Assembly: GCA_025360685.1 (NCBI GenBank)
Contig: JANYBR010000356.1
Coordinates: forward strand, 1 to 40,013
DNA from: Pseudomonadota bacterium
GTDB taxonomy: Bacteria; Pseudomonadota; Alphaproteobacteria; Micropepsales; Micropepsaceae
Length of the DNA: 40,013 nt
Reading direction: 5' to 3'
Position 1 is the stretch's first letter, and each line of letters starts with the position of its first letter. The position numbers were made by a program, and so were the translations under genes. The notes under the pieces are model-generated. The model did no database searches and had not been told where the DNA came from. It saw only the letters and a list, made by a program, of their open reading frames with translations. Below are positions 16,748 to 24,614 of the stretch, piece by piece.

Positions 16748-17665
16748 ATGGGCGTGCTGGAAGGCAAGGTTGTTCTGGTGACGGGTGGCGCCAACGGCAT
16801 CGGCAAGGAGTGCGCCCTGCTCGCCGCCAAGGAGGGCGCCAAGGTCGTCGTCAACGATCTGGGCGGTGCGGTGGCTGGCGGCGACGAAGGCTCGGCCGGC
16901 CCGGCCGAGATGGTCGCGCGAGAGATCATCGCCGCCGGCGGCAAGGCCGTCGCCAACTCCGACAGCGTCACCAACCGCAAAGGTGTGGCGCACATGATCG
17001 AGCAGGCCATGGACTCTTTCAAAGGCCTGCATGCCGTGATCAATCCGGCCGGTATTTTGCGCGACACGATGTTCCACAAGATGACCGACATGGACTGGGA
17101 CATGGTCGTCGATGTGCATCTCAACGGCGCCTACAACGTGACGCGCGCCACGATCAATCACTTTCGCGAGCAGAACGAAGGCTCGTACGTTCTTTTCACG
17201 TCCACGTCGGGACTGATCGGCAATATCGGCCAGGCCAATTACGCGGCCGTGAAGATGGGCGTTGTCGGCCTGTCGCGCATCATCGCGATGGAAGGCCAGG
17301 CCAAGAATGTGCGCTCGAACACCATCGCGCCGTTCGCCTGGTCGCGCATGATCGCGACGATTCCCGTCAAGGACGAAGCGTCCGCCAAGCGCGTCGATCG
17401 CATGAAGAACTTCATGCGTGCCGATCAGGTGGCACAGCTGGCCGTCAGCCTCGCCTCGCCGGCCTGCAAGGACGTCAATGGTCAGATCTTCGCCGCGCGC
17501 GGCAACGAGATTTTCCTGATGAGCCAGCCGCGTCCGGTGCGCGGCCTGGGCAAGATCGAAGGCTGGACCCCGGCCACGATCGCCGAGCATTGCATGGCCG
17601 CGATGAAACCGAATTTCACGGACCTGCAACCGACGACCGGAACGTTCGGCTGGGATCCGGTGTGA
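16748..17665 (+). CDS. SDR oxidoreductase, (3R)-hydroxyacyl-CoA dehydrogenase type (copy 1)
   Basis: 305-aa short-chain dehydrogenase. NAD site VTGGANGIGK (11-20) and VVVNDLGG (33-40); catalytic Ser152, Tyr165 and Lys169 in STSGLIGNIGQANYAAVK. The text VVNDLGG, AGILRD, GNIGQANY and APFAWSRM closely follows the dehydrogenase domain of MFE-2 multifunctional beta-oxidation enzymes, so the likely reaction is oxidation of a (3R)-hydroxyacyl-CoA. The usual NNAG motif is NPAG (99-102). GGAGG lies 6 bases before the ATG. A paralog follows 98 bases on. A stand-alone form, without hydratase domain. Confidence 0.9.
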   Translation: MGVLEGKVVLVTGGANGIGKECALLAAKEGAKVVVNDLGGAVAGGDEGSAGPAEMVAREIIAAGGKAVANSDSVTNRKGVAHMIEQAMDSFKGLHAVINPAGILRDTMFHKMTDMDWDMVVDVHLNGAYNVTRATINHFREQNEGSYVLFTSTSGLIGNIGQANYAAVKMGVVGLSRIIAMEGQAKNVRSNTIAPFAWSRMIATIPVKDEASAKRVDRMKNFMRADQVAQLAVSLASPACKDVNGQIFAARGNEIFLMSQPRPVRGLGKIEGWTPATIAEHCMAAMKPNFTDLQPTTGTFGWDPV

Positions 17666-17690
17666 GGCAGGAGACAGTTTAGAAATTCGA

Positions 17691-17711
17691 CCCTCCCTCA
17701 AGGGGAGGGTG
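17691..17711. repeat. Third copy of the 21-bp CCCTCCC/GGGAGGG motif
   Basis: Identical over 21 bases to 5683-5703 and to the reverse complement of 5540-5560. It lies between the two SDR genes and forms a 7-bp stem with a 5-base loop. Here it is a single copy, not a pair. Could attenuate or terminate read-through between the paralogs. Confidence 0.75.
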
Positions 17712-17763
17712 GAGATTTGTGCGGCGTGCTTGAGATCAGCACACAACAACAACGGAGGTAACG

Positions 17764-18690
17764 ATGGGTATTCTGGAAGGCAAAGTGGTGTGGGTCACGG
17801 GCGGCGGCAACGGTATCGGCAAGGACACTGCGCTGATCGCGGCGAAAGAAGGCGCCAAGGTCGTGGTCAACGATCTGGGCGGCGGCTTCAAGGGCGACGA
17901 TGAAGGCTCGGCAAGCCCAGCAGAACAAGTCGCGGCCGAAATCCGCAAGAATGGCGGCAAGGCGTTCTCGAACTCCGACAGCGTGACGTCCCTGAAGGCG
18001 ATGGAAGCCTTGCGCGACCAGACCTTGAAGGAATTCGGCGGGCTGCACGGCGTCATCAATCCGGCCGGCATCCTGCGCGATGCGATGTTCCACAAGATGA
18101 CCGAGTTCGACTGGGACAAGGTGATCGAGGTGCATCTGCGCGGCTCCTACAATGTCTGCCGCGCCACCATCGAGCATTTCCGCGAGCAACAGGACGGCGC
18201 CTATGCTCTGTTCACGTCCACCTCGGGCCTGATCGGCAATATCGGCCAGGCGAATTATGCCGCGGCCAAGCTCGGCATCATGGGCCTGTCGCGCGTGGTG
18301 GCGATGGAAGGCGCCAAGACCAATGTGCGCTCCAACATCATTGCGCCGGTCGCCTGGACCCGCATGACGCAATCGGTGCCGATCCGCGACGAAGCGCAGG
18401 CCAAGCGCCGCGAAATCATGGCGGCCACGATCCGTCCCGACCAGCCGGCCAAGCTTGCGGTGGCTCTCGTGTCGAACCTTGCCAAGGACGTAACCGGCCA
18501 GATCTTCGGCGCGCGCGCCGACACGATCGAGCTCTACAGCCAGCCGCGGGCGATCATGAACATCAACAAGGAAGGCGGCTGGACGCCGGAAGGCATCGCC
18601 ACCGAAGCCTTCGGCCAGATGAAGGAGAAGTTCTTCCCGGTATCGCGCTCGGCGACATCACCGCAGCCGGCACCGGCCAAGACGGGGTGA
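17764..18690 (+). CDS. SDR oxidoreductase, (3R)-hydroxyacyl-CoA dehydrogenase type (copy 2)
   Basis: 308-aa paralog of the preceding gene, same length and motif positions: VTGGGNGIGK (11-20), NPAG (99-102), Ser152, Tyr165, Lys169 in STSGLIGNIGQANYAAAK. The NNAG change to NPAG is shared, so it pre-dates the duplication. Copy 2 has the more MFE-2-like text (GGGFKGDDEGS, HLRGSYNV, APVAWTRMTQSVPI). GGAGG lies 7 bases before the ATG at 17764. The C-terminal tail is Pro/Ser/Ala-rich (SATSPQPAPAKTG) and unlike copy 1. Likely acyl-CoA or steroid-type side chain oxidation; the pair may differ in chain-length preference (inference). Confidence 0.9.
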   Translation: MGILEGKVVWVTGGGNGIGKDTALIAAKEGAKVVVNDLGGGFKGDDEGSASPAEQVAAEIRKNGGKAFSNSDSVTSLKAMEALRDQTLKEFGGLHGVINPAGILRDAMFHKMTEFDWDKVIEVHLRGSYNVCRATIEHFREQQDGAYALFTSTSGLIGNIGQANYAAAKLGIMGLSRVVAMEGAKTNVRSNIIAPVAWTRMTQSVPIRDEAQAKRREIMAATIRPDQPAKLAVALVSNLAKDVTGQIFGARADTIELYSQPRAIMNINKEGGWTPEGIATEAFGQMKEKFFPVSRSATSPQPAPAKTG

Positions 18691-18733
18691 TCGGGAACGG
18701 CGAAATTGATTTGGGTTGAGTTGAACCCCTCGC

Positions 18734-18861
18734 TGTCATGGCCCGCAAATGCGGGCCACCCAGGTGATCGCGGGTGCAATTCTTCAAGGAACGCCGCAGT
18801 TTCATTTTTGAAGTCGAGTGAAGCGTCAACTGGGCGGCCCGCACTCCGGCGGGCCGTGACA
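18734..18861. repeat. 128-bp palindromic dispersed element, copy 1
   Basis: Left arm TGTCATGGCCCGCAAATGC followed by GGGCCACCCAGGTGA; right arm CAACTGGGCGGCCCGC ... GCGGGCCGTGACA. Each arm is itself a hairpin and the two are inverted to each other, with a less conserved 50-base centre. The same layout and exactly the same length occur at 22966-23093. It separates copy 2 SDR from the convergent Nudix gene. Confidence 0.8.
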
Positions 18862-18883
18862 TCGGTAGATTAAAGCTCTCCCC

Positions 18884-19357
18884 TCACCAATACGGCGCGG
18901 GCGGGAGGTTGCCGGCGAATTCGGCAAGGCGCCGCCTGGTTCCGACCGAAGTACCCTGTGGCGGATCGGCCGGGTCGACAAAAATGACTTCACGCACTTC
19001 GAGATTGGGCGTGAACGTGACCTGCGCATTCGCCAGCCGGTAGAGCACGATCACGTTCGTTGCCCAGCCGGAACGGCGCGAAAAGATTCCGATCAGCTGC
19101 GGCGCGTCGGCGCGAACCTCGCCGATTTCCTCTTTCAGCTCGCGCAAGATCGCGTCCACCGGCGCTTCGCCGCGCGCCACGCCGCCACCGGGCAAGGACC
19201 ATCCCGTCATATAGCTGTGCCGCGCCAGTAGGACCTTGCCGGAACAATCGACGATCAGCGCATGCGCGCCCAGCGCGACAGGCGACCACACGGCTTTGAT
19301 GGCCATCAGACCGCCAACGCCGAGCCGCGAGGCCAACGACTTCACTCCGGCCAGCAT
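18884..19357 (-). CDS. Nudix hydrolase (MutT-like)
   Basis: 157 aa. Complete Nudix box: GGGVARGEAPVDAILREL followed by KEEIG. The substrate side is a generic MutT fold (HALIVDCSGKVLLARHSYMT), so a nucleoside diphosphate derivative is possible but not provable. The start at 19357 has GGAGGA six bases upstream, so the first ATG is right. The short hydrophobic N-terminus (LAGVKSLASRLGVGGLMAI) is unusual. Monocistronic, facing the SDR pair, divergent from the response regulator. Confidence 0.9.
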   Translation of the reverse strand: MLAGVKSLASRLGVGGLMAIKAVWSPVALGAHALIVDCSGKVLLARHSYMTGWSLPGGGVARGEAPVDAILRELKEEIGEVRADAPQLIGIFSRRSGWATNVIVLYRLANAQVTFTPNLEVREVIFVDPADPPQGTSVGTRRRLAEFAGNLPPAPYW

Positions 19358-19565
19358 GCAGTTCCTCCGGGGCAGCTTTGTAAGGAATTACTAACCATCG
19401 ACTGCCTACATTCCAACCGCAATTCACAGACAGAATCCCAACGTGCCGTCGCGATTCGTGTTGCTGCCAGAGACCATGTGTACCGGCCTCCGCGTTTTCA
19501 CGCGCGGTGACTGGCGCAGAGCCGTTCGCTCCCGCTGGCGCCGGCTTGGAACAAGAGAGTAGGCG

Positions 19566-20081
19566 ATGTCCGGGGGGGCGTTCGAATTCCTGAAGGCGCT
19601 GATTGTCGAAGACAATCCGCAGATGCGCGCTCTGCTTCGTGCCCTGCTCAATGCGATCGGAATCACGACCGTGTATGAAGCGATCGACGGCGACCAGGCG
19701 TTCGACATATTGCGCGACCGCCAGCCCGACTTGATCCTTACCGATCTGTCCATGAAGCCCAGCAATGGCATCGAATTTGCCCTGCAGGTGCGCAATTCAA
19801 AGACCAGTCCGAATCCGTACGCTCCGATCCTCATGGTGACCGGACACACCGAAAAGCACAGGGTCGAAGCGGCGCGCGATGCCGGCGTTACCGAAGTGCT
19901 GGCCAAGCCCGTCACGGCGCAAAGTTTGTTCTCGCGCATTGCCGAAATCGTCGAGCATCCGCGGCCATTCGTGAGCTGCCCGGATTATTTCGGCCCGGAT
20001 CGGCGACGTCACCGCAGCAAAGACTATGCAGGTCCGTTCCGCCGGCGCGAGGACTTCGAAAACGACCTGGATATCCGATGA
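19566..20081 (+). CDS. CheY-like response regulator with arginine-rich tail
   Basis: 171 aa. Receiver domain with the acidic pair E15/D16, phospho-acceptor D60 in LTDLSMKP, T92 and K114 in LAKPV. No DNA-binding or enzyme output domain; instead a 45-residue tail with CPDYFGPDRRRHR and YAGPFRRREDF. Such tails are seen in single-domain regulators that act by protein contact. It overlaps the Hpt gene by 4 bases, which suggests direct phosphotransfer. motA follows, pointing to motility control. Confidence 0.9.
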   Translation: MSGGAFEFLKALIVEDNPQMRALLRALLNAIGITTVYEAIDGDQAFDILRDRQPDLILTDLSMKPSNGIEFALQVRNSKTSPNPYAPILMVTGHTEKHRVEAARDAGVTEVLAKPVTAQSLFSRIAEIVEHPRPFVSCPDYFGPDRRRHRSKDYAGPFRRREDFENDLDIR

Positions 20082-20590
20082 CCGTCATGAAGCGCGGCCG
20101 CAAATCTCCCGACAAAAAGATCATTCCCGCGGCCGACTATCCGGCGCTGCTGCCGCCGGCACGCCGCGCCCAGGCGCTGCGGCTGCTGCGTAGCAACGAA
20201 ATGCTCGACAAGGCCAATCGCGTTATCCTCATGAAAAAGGCCGAGCTGCGCGGCGCGGTGATGGAGCATGTCGAGCGCATCGAAGCGGCGGCACGGGCCA
20301 AGGACTGGACGCTGGTCTTCGAAATGGCGCACGAGATTCGCGGCCTGGCGGCCACGGCCGGACTTGCGGCCACGGGCCAGATCGCCAACGGGCTCTGCCG
20401 CTATCTCGACACGCTGAACCTGCTCGCTGCCGCGCCCGACGTGACCGTTACTTCCCTGCATCTTGATGCCATCGTGCGCTCGGCGCGAACCGAGGACGAC
20501 GCAGCGCGCTATGGTGCCACCGTGGCCGATCAGCTGGAGTCGCTGGTGGAGCGCAAGCTTGGTGCAATTAAGGAAGCGGCAACGTCTTGA
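20078..20590 (+). CDS. Hpt (histidine phosphotransfer) domain protein
   Basis: 170 aa. Helical protein with the phospho-histidine in EMAHEIRGLAATAGL (H85), the pattern of Hpt domains (H-x-x-R/K-G), then IANGLCRYLDTLN. A basic, Pro-rich N-terminal segment (RGRKSPDKKIIP) precedes the domain. Coupled to the response regulator by an ATGA. No histidine kinase is adjacent, so the pair probably takes its phosphate from a hybrid kinase elsewhere. Confidence 0.8.
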   Translation: MTVMKRGRKSPDKKIIPAADYPALLPPARRAQALRLLRSNEMLDKANRVILMKKAELRGAVMEHVERIEAAARAKDWTLVFEMAHEIRGLAATAGLAATGQIANGLCRYLDTLNLLAAAPDVTVTSLHLDAIVRSARTEDDAARYGATVADQLESLVERKLGAIKEAATS

Positions 20591-20720
20591 TGAACATCCA
20601 CCGCGGTTTTCCGCGTGGACATCCCGGCGCACGGCGCCCGCGGGTGCGTTAACAGACCCCTATTCACGCCTCCTTAAGTGGCTTCCTTAATACTGAACGC
20701 CAGATTTACCCGGGCGGGAC

Positions 20721-21593
20721 ATGCTTCAAATCGGCGGCATCGTAATCCTTTTTGCCTGCGTTTTCGGCGGTTACCTGATGACGGGCGGCTCGCTGGGCGT
20801 GGTGTTGGAAGCGTTGCCGCATGAAATCCTGACCATCTTCGGCGCCGCGATGGCGGCCATGATCATCGGCGGATCGATGTATTCGCTGAAGAAGATCGCA
20901 GGCTCGCTCGGACAAGTGATCTCTGGCCCGAAATGGAAGCCGGGCGACTTTCGCGATCTTCTCTGCCTGTTGTACCTGCTCACCAAGACGATGAAGTCCA
21001 AGGGCCTCATCGCGCTGGAAGCGCATATCGAAAGACCCGCCGAATCCTCGATCTTCAAGCGCTATCCCCGGATCACCAAGGACCATTTCGCGCTCGACTT
21101 CATCTGCGACACGCTCCGGATGATGACCATGAGCCTGGAAGACCCGCACCAGGTCGAGACCGCGATGGAAAAGCAGCTCGAAAAGCACCATCACGAGGCG
21201 CTCGTCGGCGCCAATGCGCTGACCACCATGTCCGACGGCCTGCCCGCGCTCGGCATTGTTGCCGCCGTGCTCGGCGTGATCAAGACCATGGGCGCCATCA
21301 GCGAGCCACCCGAAGTGCTGGGCGGCATGATCGGCTCGGCGCTGGTCGGCACCTTCCTCGGTGTGTTCCTGGCCTACGGCATCGTCGGCCCGATGGGCGC
21401 GCGGCTGAAATCGATCGTCGACGAGGATGGGCAATTCTACCACGTCATCCGCGACATCCTGGTTGCGCATCTGCACGGCAATGCGGCGCAGGTCTCGGTC
21501 GAGATCGGCCGCGGCAGCGTGCCGAGCGAGGCGCAGCCTTCATTCGCGGAACTGGAAGAAGCCCTCAACACGATCCCGCCGGATCACGGTTAG
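20721..21593 (+). CDS. motA: Flagellar motor stator protein MotA
   Basis: 290-aa proton-channel stator subunit. Four helices: about 3-22, 33-52 (FGAAMAAMIIGGSMY), about 172-190 (GLPALGIVAAVLGVIKTMG) and 205-228 (GSALVGTFLGVFLAYGIVGP). The long cytosolic loop carries RDLLCLLYLLTKTMKSKGL and the torque-generating stretch LEAHIERPAESSIFKRYP. Conserved prolines follow helices 3 and 4. GGGCGGG is just upstream of the ATG. motB is not next to it; the neighbours are the response regulator and Hpt genes. A possible promoter in the 130-base gap is not clear. Confidence 0.95.
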   Translation: MLQIGGIVILFACVFGGYLMTGGSLGVVLEALPHEILTIFGAAMAAMIIGGSMYSLKKIAGSLGQVISGPKWKPGDFRDLLCLLYLLTKTMKSKGLIALEAHIERPAESSIFKRYPRITKDHFALDFICDTLRMMTMSLEDPHQVETAMEKQLEKHHHEALVGANALTTMSDGLPALGIVAAVLGVIKTMGAISEPPEVLGGMIGSALVGTFLGVFLAYGIVGPMGARLKSIVDEDGQFYHVIRDILVAHLHGNAAQVSVEIGRGSVPSEAQPSFAELEEALNTIPPDHG

Positions 21594-21757
21594 GCCCGGC
21601 GTACCATCTGAAGTTGTTCGGACAGAGCGACGAAAAACGTCGCGAGCGCGCCGGCCATGATGCCCAGCGGCATGGCGTAGAACACATCCATGTCGGTTCC
21701 GAACACGATGATCGCGGTGACCATCACGCCGGTGAATTGCGCCACGTTCTTCGGCAT
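21590..21757 (-). CDS. Small two-helix membrane protein, tail-to-tail with motA
   Basis: 55 codons from ATG 21757, not a shadow of motA because it lies almost wholly downstream of it; the two stop codons overlap by 3 bases. Sequence features: MPKNVAQFTGVMVTAIIVFG, a first hydrophobic segment at about 9-21, a second at 30-45 (PLGIMAGALATFFVAL) and a basic end, MVRRA. Ribosome-binding site is weak (ACGAGC). No recognised family. Codon use is like the genome. Judged probable. Confidence 0.5.
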   Translation of the reverse strand: MPKNVAQFTGVMVTAIIVFGTDMDVFYAMPLGIMAGALATFFVALSEQLQMVRRA

Positions 21758-21925
21758 TGCTCGTGCCCCATGAACCTGGCGCGAAGGCTAGAACCGGGAG
21801 CGGTCGCTGCAAAGAACGTGGTGAAAGAAGCGTTAACGGCCGCGGCCCGGCCCAACTTTCAAGAGCAACGCACGTTGGCCCTGGCTCAGTGTTCTGAACA
21901 TTTATCTCTAGAAAGTCCAATACTT

Positions 21926-21954
21926 TTGACATGGAGTATAGTATATCATACATC
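21926..21954 (+). promoter_or_regulatory. AT-rich promoter with operator-like dyad
   Basis: A consensus -35, TTGACA, at 21926-21931 is followed after 17 bases by TACATC (21949-21954). Across the spacer lies an imperfect 16-base dyad, GTATAGTATATCATAC (21936-21951), matching in 6 of 8 pairs. The AT-rich island stands out in the GC-rich window. It drives the membrane protein and XRE gene; the XRE product is the obvious candidate to bind the dyad. Confidence 0.5.
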
Positions 21955-21989
21955 ATGTCGTGCAACATGGACATGAGTGAGGGTTTCAC

Positions 21990-22403
21990 ATGTCGTTCCG
22001 CGAAAAAGGTGCTTGGATATCGGTGGTCTCCATGGTGGGGATCTACGGCATCTATTTCTGGTCGGTCATTCACGCCGGGCCCCACTCCGGCGGCTTTCAC
22101 TTCGGCAGTCTGTTCGAGACGGTCGTGGCCCTTGTCGTGGTTCAGATTGTACTGACGGTTGCGGTCGCCATCGTCTCGCCCAGTGATGCGAAGACGCCGC
22201 GCGACGAGCGTGACAAGCTGATCGAGCTCAGAGCCATCCGCGTGGCGTATGCCGGGCTCGCAACGAGCGTCGCACTTGCCTGCTTTTTCGGCGCGTTCGA
22301 TCCGCCGATCGTGTTCAACACGAACGCGCTGCTGTTCATTCTGGTGACGACCGAGATTTTGCGTGCCGCCAGCCAGATCGTGCAATACCGGCGCGGCGCC
22401 TGA
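21990..22403 (+). CDS. Four-helix membrane protein paired with XRE regulator
   Basis: 137 aa with four predicted helices (about 9-27, 40-62, 84-104 and 108-125). Charged motif SDAKTPRDERDKLIELRAIR lies between helices 2 and 3, a hallmark of the DUF2178-like proteins that are paired with small XRE regulators. ATG 21990 has GAGGGT upstream. It is separated from the XRE gene by a single base. Function unknown; such pairs are thought to sense the membrane. Not flanked by other stress genes. Confidence 0.7.
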   Translation: MSFREKGAWISVVSMVGIYGIYFWSVIHAGPHSGGFHFGSLFETVVALVVVQIVLTVAVAIVSPSDAKTPRDERDKLIELRAIRVAYAGLATSVALACFFGAFDPPIVFNTNALLFILVTTEILRAASQIVQYRRGA

Positions 22404-22404
22404 C

Positions 22405-22614
22405 ATGGGCGTGATACGCAACGAAATCCGGCGGCTGCGCTTCGAACATGGCGAGATGACGCAACAGCAGCTGGCCGAAAAGATCGGCGTCACGCGACAG
22501 ACGGTGAACGCAATCGAGCAGGGAAAATACTCGCCGTCCCTGGAAGCCGCATTTCGCATCGCCGCGGTGTTCGGCGAGCCGCTCGAAAGCGTCTTTCACT
22601 ATTCGAAGGATTGA
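22405..22614 (+). CDS. YozG-like XRE family regulator
   Basis: 69 aa from ATG 22405 (MGVIRNEIRRLRFEHG), which follows the previous stop by one base; the in-frame extension over that gene is ignored. The helix-turn-helix reads MTQQQLAEKIGVTRQTVNAI, then EQGKYSPSLEAAFRIAAVF. It is little more than the DNA-binding domain and closely follows the YozG pattern. Probably autoregulates the pair through the dyad at 21936-21951 (inference). Confidence 0.9.
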   Translation: MGVIRNEIRRLRFEHGEMTQQQLAEKIGVTRQTVNAIEQGKYSPSLEAAFRIAAVFGEPLESVFHYSKD

Positions 22615-22636
22615 TGCGCCGGCTGCAGCTGTCCGG

Positions 22637-22885
22637 CTAGCCGCCAAGGTCCTTCTTTTTCTCCAGATATTCTTCGCGCTGGATTTCTCCGCGCGCGTAG
22701 CGCCCCTCGAGGACCGACAGCGCGTCCGAGCGGCCCGGACCGTGACCCCACCAATAGGGGTGGCCGTAGAAGTAGTACCGGCGGCGGAAAATCAGGCTGA
22801 AGATCAGAATGATCACGAACAGCGTGAACAGCCCGTGGAACGGCGCCCAGAAGAAGAACGGCCAAAGCAGGAATCCGTGCAGCAT
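22637..22885 (-). CDS. SHOCT-domain small membrane protein
   Basis: 82 aa. A hydrophobic N-terminal half (FLLWPFFFWAPFHGLFTLFV, IILIFSLIF) makes one or two helices, followed by an aromatic linker (RRRYYFYGHPYWWGHGPG) and a C-terminal SHOCT motif: ALSVLEGRYARGEIQREEYL ending EKKKDLGG. SHOCT is a short oligomerisation motif found at protein ends. Convergent with the XRE gene, 22 bases apart. Role unknown. Confidence 0.85.
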   Translation of the reverse strand: MLHGFLLWPFFFWAPFHGLFTLFVIILIFSLIFRRRYYFYGHPYWWGHGPGRSDALSVLEGRYARGEIQREEYLEKKKDLGG

Positions 22886-22965
22886 GCTGCCTCCCGAGCT
22901 GGATGCTCAATATATGGTGCGTCCCGTGGAGATTTCCAGAGCGGCTTTGGACGAACTTCTCCTCT

Positions 22966-23093
22966 TGTCATAGCCCGCAACTGCGGGCCACCCAGGTGAC
23001 GACAGAGAGCGGTTTCGAAGGACTAGGCGACGCGAAATTCTTCGAGATCGAGAGTGGCAACAACTGGGTGGCCCGCAGTTGCGGGCCATGACA
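22966..23093. repeat. 128-bp palindromic dispersed element, copy 2
   Basis: Starts TGTCATAGCCCGCAACTGCG and ends GGCCCGCAGTTGCGGGCCATG then ACA. Arms are nearly identical to copy 1 at 18734-18861 and the length is the same, 128 bases; the centre differs. It lies between the SHOCT gene and the 3' end of the aldehyde dehydrogenase operon. Each arm can fold alone (CCCGCAACTGCGGG). Confidence 0.8.
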
Positions 23094-23126
23094 CCGAGGG
23101 GATGGTTCGGTTCAAACCACTCCCTC

Positions 23127-24614
23127 CTAGACGTCAAACTCAATTCCCTGTGCCAGGGGCAGCGCGTCGGAATAGTTGATGGTGGCGGTCTGGCGCCGCA
23201 TATAGGCCTTCCAGCTGTCCGAGCCGCTTTCGCGCCCGCCGCCGGTTTCCTTTTCGCCGCCAAAGGCGCCGCCGATTTCCGCTCCACTGGGTCCGATATT
23301 CACATTGGCGATGCCGCAATCCGAGCCAGACGCCGCGATGAAGCGTTCGGCTTCCTGCATGTCCGTGGTGAAGATGCACGATGACAAGCCCTGTGGCACG
23401 GCATTGTGCCGGCTCATCGCGTCGGCAAAGTCGCGGTAGCGCATGACGTAGAGAATGGGCGCGAAGGTTTCGTGGCACACCGTCGCTGTCTGCTCGCTCA
23501 TCTCGACTATCGCGGGATGAACATAGAAGGCGTTGGGATATTGTTGCGTCAATGCGCGGCCACCGCCGCTGACGACGCCACCTTCGGACCTGGCCGCGGC
23601 CAGCGCTCGTTCCATGTTTTCGAAGGCCTGCTTGTCGATGAGCGGCCCGACCAGGGTGCCGCTTGCCGCCGGATCGCCGATCGCGAGCTTGCCGTATGCG
23701 GTTTTCAGAGCCGGCACGAGCTTGCCGTAGATCGAGTCATGCACGAACAACCGCCGCAACGACGTGCAGCGCTGGCCCGCCGTGCCGACCGCGGAGAACA
23801 GGATCGCGCGCAGAGCCAGTTCGAGCTTCGCCGAGGGCGTCACGATCATCGCGTTGTTGCCGCCGAGTTCGAGAATGGACTTGCCGAAGCGGGCCGCGAC
23901 CACGGGCGCGAGCTCGCGGCCCATGCGCGTCGAGCCCGTGGCGCTCACAACCGCAATTCGAACATCCTTCGCCAGCGCGTCGCCGGCTTCGCGCGCGCCG
24001 AGCACGATCTGGGAGAGATGCATCGGTGCATCGCCAAAGCGTTTCACGGCGCGCTCGAACAGCGCCTGCGACGCCAGTGCGGTGAGCGGCGTCTTCTCGG
24101 ACGGTTTCCAGAGCACGCTGTCGCCGCACACCAGCGCCAGTGCCGCGTTCCACGCCCACACCGCAACCGGAAAGTTGAACGCGGAAATGATCGCCACGGG
24201 ACCGGCCGGATGCCAAGTCTCCATCATGCGATGACCGGGCCGTTCGGACGCTATGGTCAGGCCGTAGAGCTGGCGCGACAGACCGACGGCAAAATCGCAG
24301 ATGTCGATCATCTCCTGCACTTCGCCCAGCCCCTCCTGGAGAATCTTCCCGGCCTCCAGGGTGACGAGGCGGCCGAGTGCAGCCTTGTTGGCGCGCAGCT
24401 CCTCGCCGAACAGGCGCACCAGCTCGCCGCGACGCGGCGCCGGCACGTCGCGCCAGATGCGAAAGGCTTGGGCGCTGCGCGCGATCTTTGTCTCGATGCT
24501 CTTTGCGTCGTCGAACGCAACGCGGCCGATTTCGCCGCCGTCGATGGGCGAGTGCACGAGGTGAGCGCCGGCGCTCGCCGTGATGCCGAACGATGAAAGG
24601 AGTTCAATTGTCAT
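23127..24614 (-). CDS. ALDH7-type alpha-aminoadipic semialdehyde / piperideine-6-carboxylate dehydrogenase
   Basis: 495-aa aldehyde dehydrogenase that oxidises L-2-aminoadipate 6-semialdehyde to 2-aminoadipate in lysine catabolism. ALDH7 signature text: WHPAGPVAIISAFNFPVAVW, LWKPSEKTPLTAL, ELGGNNAMIV (general base Glu), GTAGQRCTSLRR (catalytic Cys), and the C-terminal GGEKETGGGRESGSDSWKAY. The ATG at 24614 overlaps the upstream membrane-protein gene by 11 bases; the longer reading to 24692 is within that gene. The gene lies in the same operon as a saccharopine dehydrogenase, which makes its substrate. Confidence 0.93.
   Translation of the reverse strand: MTIELLSSFGITASAGAHLVHSPIDGGEIGRVAFDDAKSIETKIARSAQAFRIWRDVPAPRRGELVRLFGEELRANKAALGRLVTLEAGKILQEGLGEVQEMIDICDFAVGLSRQLYGLTIASERPGHRMMETWHPAGPVAIISAFNFPVAVWAWNAALALVCGDSVLWKPSEKTPLTALASQALFERAVKRFGDAPMHLSQIVLGAREAGDALAKDVRIAVVSATGSTRMGRELAPVVAARFGKSILELGGNNAMIVTPSAKLELALRAILFSAVGTAGQRCTSLRRLFVHDSIYGKLVPALKTAYGKLAIGDPAASGTLVGPLIDKQAFENMERALAAARSEGGVVSGGGRALTQQYPNAFYVHPAIVEMSEQTATVCHETFAPILYVMRYRDFADAMSRHNAVPQGLSSCIFTTDMQEAERFIAASGSDCGIANVNIGPSGAEIGGAFGGEKETGGGRESGSDSWKAYMRRQTATINYSDALPLAQGIEFDV

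Noticed and set aside
19388..19398. TTACTAACCAT as a CtrA half-site upstream of the response regulator
   Set aside because: Only a partial match and nearer to the Nudix start; too weak to list.
20674..20690. TTAA pair before motA as a CtrA binding site
   Set aside because: The two TTAA boxes are 9 bases apart, not 7, and flanks do not match the consensus.
23406..24596. 396-codon plus-strand ORF across the aldehyde dehydrogenase
   Set aside because: Runs opposite a gene with full ALDH7 motifs; no ribosome site or domain.
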